Shown here: one piece after another, positions 37,601 through 46,600 of the stretch | Numbering within the stretch: the stretch's first letter is position 1 | How the letters are laid out: each line of letters begins with the position of its first letter | Origin: Beroe forskalii | Lineage: Eukaryota > Ctenophora > Nuda > Beroida > Beroidae | Assembly (NCBI GenBank): GCA_011033025.1 | Contig: WFMF01000033.1 | Coordinates: 558,001-622,000, forward strand | Length of the DNA stretch: 64,000 nt | Direction of reading: 5' to 3' | Program-made: the position numbers and the translations under genes | Notes under the pieces: model-generated | Seen by the model: only the letters and a program-made list of their open reading frames with translations | Told to the model about the DNA's origin: nothing | The model's database searches: none

Positions 37601-40600
37601 ATCTGAACAAAGGGCTAAGGATCATGATCAATGTTGGGCAGTTTTGCAGTGCATGGAAAAATCTTCTAATATGCCTACTTATAAATCTTACAATGCCAAA
37701 ACTACTGAAAAGGCTGATGTGACAACTGTTGCCATGCTACCACTCATCAAATCTCCACCCACTAACTATGGTACCCTTCTCTCAGCTCTTCTGCAATGTC
37801 AACAAATTTCGCTGATAACCTCACCAGGCTTGAAAACAATTGTTACTTTAGATATGCAGCTTTACATAAAAGCTGTCCAACTCATTGATACCCGGCCAGA
37901 ATTGAAAGGGAAGTACATTTTAAGAATTGGGGAACTTCATGAGTTATTTGCACAACTTCGATGTATAGGAAAATATATTGAAGGGAGTGGACTAGATGAA
38001 ATCTTCACCCATTGTAATATCTTCGGGCCTGGGGTTATGGCCAAAATAATTGATGGAAAACACATGAAACGGTGTGTCAATGCTTCCTTGGTACTATATT
38101 GTTGCATCTATGATTTGTTTTTAGACAACTTCCTGGTGAAAAATGGTGATATGGCAACAAAGCTCAAGAGCATTACTTCACAAGTGTTAGATAAGATCAA
38201 AGGTAGCATGGGACAGAGTCTTATAGATGTTCATGAAACTTTCGTGCATGATCTACAAGAATTGAACTTCTTTAAAAGATTCAGAGACTTCAGAAGTGAT
38301 CTTAAAAGCCAAGGAAAATATCTGAACAATCTGCTCAGTATGATTGAAAACATGCTTCTTTACCTACGAGCAACACGTCAGCAATTATGGGAATTACATC
38401 TAGTTGCTAAAGATGAATTCACAAAGTACTACTTTGCCCTTGACTTGACACATTATGCTAGAATGTCACCTGTCTATTTATCAGCAATGTACAGTCTCAA
38501 GTCTGATGATAACGAGAGTTGGACGTTTCTCAAGAAAAACTTTTGTGTTAACAAGTCCAAGAAAGCTTTTGTAGCTATTGGGGTCGATCATGCCCTAGAG
38601 CAGATGAATAGAGAACTTAAATCTATTGGTGGAATAACTGGACTGTCTAACGAGGCCATTGATAGCCATTGCTATACAATTCCTATCAAACATGCACTAC
38701 TTGCTAAATATAGTGATGAGTTTAATGTGGCCAATTTGATTGCAAACACTTCTAGTTCTTCTGAATTTCACCACGAAGATCCAGGAAGCTTCAAAGAATT
38801 TCTTTCAAAGAGTATACATTCATATGGTGCATGCTTAAAAGAATACCTGGGAGATGATTGGGTTGATAACGAGACTGTTTTCAATGTAATGACAAATTCA
38901 ATTCTAGAACCTGATGAAGAATTGTTAGATATAGAGAAAATAGGGACCAAGCTATATGTTGATTTCATCAAAGAGAGAGAAACAAAAACAGATATTTCAG
39001 TTTGGGACACCCTGCATAAACGAAAGCTGATTACATTCCAGACTGCAGCAAAAACTCTGACAATAAAACTAAAAGACAAGGTGATCAAACTAAAGGAGGA
39101 AAAGAACCTTATGACTAAACTTTTAGTCATCTCTCGTAGTAGACCTGAGATAGATGTAGCTGCGCTTTTTAAGGTTCATGAGTTTTCAATTGTACCAAGG
39201 TCAATATTTGACAAAACTGGGACCCCACTCAAATGTACAGACAAATCTGATTGTCTACACGATTTAGAAGATTTGGTCAGTGGAGAATCAATTACAGCTG
39301 TATTGGGATCAGCTGACTGCCTTGTAATTGATGGAATGGGTCTTGTAAACCAGCTGAAAATTGGATCTACTGTTGAAACTGTCAGTGACCTTGCTGAGCA
39401 ATTCTGTAACCGCATAAAAAATCTACTGAATGGAGAAACAATTATTGTTCTGATATTCGACAGCTATTCAGAGGATAAAGAGAACATCAAAGCTCAAACA
39501 TGGACTTCGAGACACAAGAAGCAGATTCGATATAAACTATCCATGAAAACAATCATCAAAAACATAAACCTGAAGCAATTGCTGTCACATCCAGAAAACA
39601 AGAGAAGCCTCACCTCTATTTTCAGTAAATCGTTCAAACGTATATTCTCGAATATGCAATTTGTTGTTTCACATGAATTATTGATTGAAAGCAATGTACC
39701 TGGATGGACTGCTCATGAACATACTCACTTCGAGGCTGATACTCTCCTTTTGTGTGTAATTCAGGAGATAGTGACCCTTAATGACAGTCTTAAAAATTTC
39801 AAGATCATATCACCAGATACAGATGTGTTAATCTTGACAGTATGCTTCTTATTACATCATAGCCATAGACTTGATGTTGTTTTTGAACTTCTCACAAGCA
39901 AGCAAAACCGGATTATTTGGCCCAAGAAAATTATGGAAAAACTTGGAAAGCAGAAAACAGATGCTCTTCTGGGTTTTTACGTTTTGACAGGATGTGATCA
40001 AATAGGTACTTTCAATGGGGTCACAAAGAAGAGGTGTTTCAAAGCATTTATGAATTTGGCGACTAGTGATCCTTCAATCCTTGCTCTTTCACAACTTGGG
40101 TTGAGAGAAGAACCATCAGACTTATGCACGAAGGGGCTGGAGAAGTTCATGATACAAATTTATTGCAGCAAAAAGAAAGATACAGAAGAGCGATTCAAAC
40201 ACCTTGAAGATATAGGCCAGCTGAGATGGGAGTTATATTCAAAACATCAAATTGATGGAGATTTATTACCACCTACACCTGCAGCTCTTAGATTCAAACT
40301 TTTGAGAATCAATTTTGTTTGTCTGACATGGAAACGGTTGATGCATTGCTTCTCTCCAGCTATTCCCGAAATCTCTGAAAGCCATGGATGGAAAATAGAG
40401 GATGGAAGACTTATAGCTATTATGACTGATCAGTTACCAGCTCCGAAGTTCTCACTTGAACTAGCTCAGTGCAATTGCAAAAAATCCAAATGTTCTGACA
40501 AAAAATGCTCATGTTACAAACTGAATTTGAAATGCACGGAAGCTTGTGGGTGTGTTGATTGTGAGAATGATGATGACAATGGTTTTGAGCAAATTGATTG

Positions 40601-43600
40601 ATTTTTGAGCTATTGAGATAATATGGACTATGGATATAGTAGTGACGTTTCAGTGACATCAATTTTCAATTCACAAACTCCAATGTTTGAAATATATTTC
40701 AACCTTAATTCATTGTGATTGACCTACATGTGCTATATAGACATCAGTATTTCATAAATTTGCATCATTTTTGCCTACGCGTACTAAATAAAAGTGGGCG
40801 TGGCCACCTTATCTTAAAATGGAAACGCTTAGAGCTTAAAGCAATAGTTGCATCGTGTCTCTCGTCCCAAAAAACCCCTATTTTGATACCCTACATGCTA
40901 TAGGAAAGTCAATCTTAAAATTTGCATCATTTTCGCATAAGCGTACTGATAAAAAGTGGGTGTGGTCACCTTATCTTAAATTGGAAACACTTAGGGCTGA
41001 AAACAATAGTTGCATCGTGTTTCTCGTCCCAAAAAACCCCTATTTCGATACCCTACATGCTATAAGAAAGTCAATCTTAAAATTTGCATCATTTTCGCAT
41101 ACGCGTACTGATAAGAAGTGGGTGTGGTCACCTTATCTTAAATTGGGAACACTTAGGGCTAAAAACAATAGTTGCATCGTGTTTCTCGTCCCAAAAAAAC
41201 CCTATTTCGATACCCTACATGCCATATTTGTGAAAAAATAACATTTTGATGATCCGACATGGGTCTGCGATAGGACAAAAATGGGCGTGGCCAAAAATGG
41301 GTGACGCCATCGAAAAAAAAATTGGCGGCAGGTCTAAATCGATTCAGAATAGTCTAAAGTACCCAAAACCGTTCCTAACTCCTTATTAACACTCCATATG
41401 CACGGGATACCATTTCGTCCCTGACTATAAATAACCCTATCAGGACGGAAATTTATCCATGTGGTCGATGGACATGGAGCTGCAAAAGTCAGTACAGGTA
41501 TGCGAGGCTCAGGCGTCCCCGAGCGCAGTTCAAACATTCCAAGCAACTGCAACCCCTCGCAAGCAAAGGTAATGTTTTGATTATAGAGCACGGAATCAAT
41601 ATAGGAATGTAAAACTTCCAGAAAATCCCGCTAACAAGCGGTAATTCACACGCATATTGTTGACCATTATCAAGTATTGACAGCAACTTGGACACTGACT
41701 GAACCGCACAGTCCCAACAGGCTCTGGATAACGGACATGTGCGTGTTGGAGAACGTGAACAAGCTGGTCATCACGACCACCTCCCGAGAGATGTACTTCT
41801 ACGATATGAGCACCAAGACTTACTCCGTCCAGTTCCTATTGTTCGGTAACTATCGGGGATGATTCGACAGATGGAGTTTGTCGGAATAACCAAGGAATTA
41901 GTGATTGATTTAATTGCAGTTTCATTGAATATCCGACAGGATCTAACGTGCCTTTCCACTTCCCCAGAACTGGAGTACGTGCCTCTGTGTCTCACCTACT
42001 GGTACAACAAATCAGACCCTGGAGGCCGGAGTCTTCTCATATTCGGGGATGACAACGGGTGCGTCCACATCTTCAACTTCTTGCAGCCCCTCAAGGGGCT
42101 GTTCGAGTCTCCAACCAAAAAACAAGACGGCCATCTCAAGATCAACATGAAGGTAAGAAGATGTATGTTTCAGCTTAATTTTTTTGGAGGGATTTTTGGA
42201 AAGTGAATGGAATGAGGCGGAAGAATAATGATAAATAGAATTTAAAGAAGGTTGTGCCATTGTCTCAACCCGCCACTCACAGCACACATCCCACAGGACC
42301 TGTCAGACCACAGCACTCACACCTCCCTTCCCACAGGACCTGTCAGACCACAGTACGAAGGTGCACCACACACAGTGCATGGGGGGACCTGTCCACTCGG
42401 ACTGGGTGAGGAAAGTAGTCTACATCCCCGAGACAGACTACCTGCTCTCCTGCTCCAACTCCTCCGAACAAAGCATGGTCCTGCAGGACCGCGTCAAGAA
42501 GAAGAAGAACTACATCTACAAAGTCAGAAAGGTAGATATACAAAATAATATGGGGTGAATATGGGGATCCCGGCAGATTTTTTGCCGGGATTCTGGTCGA
42601 TCCTTCGCAGGGAGCTCCAGATTTTAATCTATACAAAAGAATCACTTAATTAACTATTCGCAACATATCCCATGATTGCATGAACCATCCACCACTGCAG
42701 GGCATCAACTGTTTCGACTTCAACAAGAACCTGAACATCATCGTGACGGGGAGCACAGACCACACAGTCCGGCTGTGGAACCCCTACGTGGAGAGTAAAC
42801 CCACTGCCCTGCTCAAGGGACACCAGACCTCCATCCTGGATGTAGCCATACACGAGAGCGCAGGCCAGATCTTCAGTTACAGCATGGATGTGGTGGGTTA
42901 TTACGACTTAAGTGATTTGTTAGGATCTATTTGAGAACCATTAGAACTAGATTGTATTAGAGTATTAGAATAATCTTGAAAGTCACAGCCAGGCGATACA
43001 CGGTCCAAGATGGATTTGCAAACTTGCTAACATCAGTTGAATACATAGCAAATTAAATTGTCAGGTCATTGTTATTAGGTGATCGGTAGCAAGTCTCCTA
43101 CCTTATGCAAGCGAGACAGTGACAATGTTTCATTCAATGAACAAAAATCAACACAAAACTTAAAATTCAAAAGTAGAAGATTAGAAGAAACGTGGACTTA
43201 AATTATAAGTTGGCCGTAATAATATGTGGTCGTCATAATATCAAATCATGGTAAAACTACCTATGTCCACGATGCGAATTGCGAGTGACCACTGAACGTA
43301 ATGTGCTTCCCAGGTATTGAAAGTGTACGATATCAAGGAGCACACGTGTCTACAAACTGTTATTCTCAAGTTCCCCAGAGGGAGCAGAGTTCCAGATCAC
43401 GGACCCTTCGTCCTTCACATTCAGGTACTGTCAATTCTCTCGCTCTTGGTAATCAGATACTGTAAATGATTTCGTCTTTATTCCTTCAGGGTACTGTCAA
43501 TGCTTTCGTCCTTATTCCTTGAGGGTACTGTTGATGCGTTCGTCTTTGATAATCAGATACTGTAATTGCTTTCGTCTTTGATAACCAGGTAAATCCTTTT

Positions 43601-46600
43601 GTCCAGGTGAAGGTTTATTTTTATCCAAAAAACCCGAAACATGCTCGTGATTTTTTCGCAAATATTGTTTCAATCTACGCAATATGCATCGCCATTAGGA
43701 CAATGCCTGACCCACACATGCACCAACCTTTCCACTACAGAAGAAAGTGCGAAGTGCGCTGATAGTGTGCAGTAACGACTGCATGGCGGAACTCAGAATG
43801 GGACACAGGTCACAGAACAACACAGTGAAAGCTGTGCAGAGTCACAGGAAACCCATCAGTTGCTGTGTATACGCACCACAGACCCATCAGGTTCTTCACT
43901 GTCCATAGATTTGTCATTTGTCAAAGATTTGGGGGCCACATCATATAGGAATGGCATTTGTGGTGTATTTGTAAAATTCCCATTCTCAAACTTGCAATAA
44001 TGATACAAAACGCACCGATCGGTATTTGGCAGAGATTAAAGTCTGAATGACAATATCGTAAACATGTGAAATAACCGTGGCCAATGGTCGCTGAGCAACG
44101 GGATAATAACACGGTGCAGATAAACCGGTGTTTCCAGATGATGACAGGTTGCGAGGAGTCGGTGGTTACGGTCTGGGATATCAACTCCGGAGGCAGGATG
44201 CTGAAACTTAGCAACACCCACGGTACTCAGGAGATAACCTGCATGAGCATCGACACAGGCGGCAAGAGACTCCTCACTGGAGCTAGGAATGGGAATGTCA
44301 AGGTGAGGCATTACTGACTGGAATGTGGAGCTAGAATTAGAAATGGATCTCTACCAGAAAAATGATCCTCTATCATGAGCTCAGAACTGTCCGAGACCCA
44401 GAATTATTGTACCAATCATTCCAACAACGATTCCTTTCTCATCCACTCTCTCCTTCCCTTCCTCAGGTGTGGAACTTCAACAACGGTCACTGTCTGAAGG
44501 AGTTGGAAGGAACAGCTGAGGCGGAGGTGACTGGCATCCTGGCCTTCTCAGAGAAGGGGGTTATCTACACAGCGGGGTGGAACAAGAGCATCAACGTCTA
44601 CAGGGACGACAACGAGGTAGGACTATATTAGTCACGACAGGGAGTGTGTGGTGCAAGGTGTTATCGCTATGTGTATAGAACTGTGGGATACACCATGACG
44701 TGGAACAGCTTTCTATCACTAGAACTTAGTGATTTATCCTCGTTTTATGCAAGCCACCACCTCCCTCCTCTACCATTCTACCCAACCTGAACCTCCTCCC
44801 CAACCTTCTTCCCTCCGCAGGCGTTCTACCTGCGCCCCACGGCGGAGTGGCGGGGTGGGAATGTGCACAAAGACGACATCCTGACGACGGCGTACTGCGC
44901 CCCCAACCTCCTGGCAACCGCCAGCTTCGACGGAGAGATCATCGTGTGGAGCACGGAGACTCAGAAGATATTCCGGAGGTTTAGGTCAGGGAGTAAAGCG
45001 GTGAAGCAGAGTAAGACCAACAAGAGACCTTCCTCGAGGAACTACCAGGATAGAGCTGCCACCACCGGGTAAGAGGAGAGGGATGTGAAATCACTTTAAA
45101 GTGACGGTATTGTGGTGAAATGTGGAACTACATGAGGTGACAAGTGAGGGAGTGGTGGAATGTGAAATCATGTCATCTTATCAGCATACGGGTAGTGAAC
45201 TTCAGAACAGGGTCCCTCACTAGAAAAATATATAATTCATAGATGCAGGAGGAATTTTCCATAGCTGTACCATAATGGATTCAGGATTGATGATCCAAAT
45301 TGGCAAATTAAAAATGGCCATGACTATAATCACATTATTATTCGTCTTTTGGTAGGCCAAGGTGTATAATATTCTTCACTGAGGATTCTTCACTTGGGAT
45401 TTTCATTGACTTTAAACACTTTTTGTCTCAAATAAGCCCCAAAACTTGATAATATTTTGTCTTTAAAGCCATTAAACCGCCAGAAAAAGGTTTATATAGC
45501 AAGGTCCCACCTATAATTGTGTTATGATGCTACCTTAATGTAAACGCTAAAAATCTTACCACAAATGAATGCTTCTAGTTCTAGCAAAATTAAGGCATTC
45601 ATAGACTGTAATGCTCGGCTAGTTATACAGTTATGCTGTTGTATATCTCAATCAGTTGACCAGACAGTTATCAGGACCACAAAATACAACCAAACACTGC
45701 GTAAAACGTCTAGACTTTTTGTTATCAAACAGTTTATCAGCGTAGCCATGAAGTATTCAAATGGAAGTTAAGTCGAAGAACTATATAAAGATATAAGGAC
45801 ACTTCTTGTCCCCACCAATGATATATGTTTGTGTTTATAGCCTTGATATAAAACATGTTGATTACAATGAAGAAGTGAAGCATGTAACGTGAAACAATGA
45901 ATAGCAATATCGTGGTGTCTCGACTATTTGAGGCGCAGCGTATTTCACTTCAAAAGTTCGAGACACCATGGATACACTGTATGGGCAGTGGGCACATGGC
46001 ATAAAAACGTCAGCATTTTGTTCAATAATGCCATTATTTCACTTGGCTGAATGGTTATAAGTTCTTAAGTTAAAATCCCACCTCAACTAGAATTACGTGT
46101 CCCCCATTTGACCCTATATTCCCCGTAGAGCTGCTCCAGTGGACAAGGTGATATTCCTAGAGGAGCGGGTGAGGGGCAGGAGGAATGATGACTGCATGTT
46201 AGTGAGCAGTGAACGTGGCAACGCGTACTTCTGGAATATCTACGGCGTGGCTCAATGTGGAGGTGAGATGTCATGTTGATGAGAACAAACTTTAATCAAT
46301 AATCATGTCTACTACTGGCATTATTGTGTCTACAAAGTGAGTTTCTCAACAAACCCCTGAGTCATTAAGGCTTCAAGGCTCCAGAGATCTCGATATAGAA
46401 AGTGCCTACTTCTTATTTAGAGGTACATGCAATGATTTGCAATATTTTGCCGAATGTGACATTTCCTTGTGTGGAGGTTCGTTCCTGATGGCGTGCAGGG
46501 AAGGAGAAAGTGTGCTGGCAATGTGCACTGACCCCGAGAACAAACGCCTCTTCTGTGGAGACACTGCCGGCTGTATATCTGTGTACGATATCAGAAACTA

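Larger units (their letters stand above)
33052..41425 (+). mobile_element. 8.4 kb TA-flanked DNA transposon encoding a FEN/XPG-nuclease plus CXC-domain protein
   Basis: Long terminal inverted repeats start GTCAGGGACGAA at the left and end with its near-complement at the right. TA stands outside both ends (33,050-33,051 and 41,426-41,427). The unique outer arm (about 33,052-33,266 and 41,222-41,425) is followed on the left by four, and on the right by three, tandem units of about 162-165 bases. The interior encodes one spliced gene (34,269-40,601). The element lies in the third intron of the WD-repeat gene in the same orientation, with its right end only 18 bases from the exon 4 acceptor. Structure, arms and gene all agree that this is a mobile element. 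No DDE transposase is recognisable. Confidence 0.88.
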
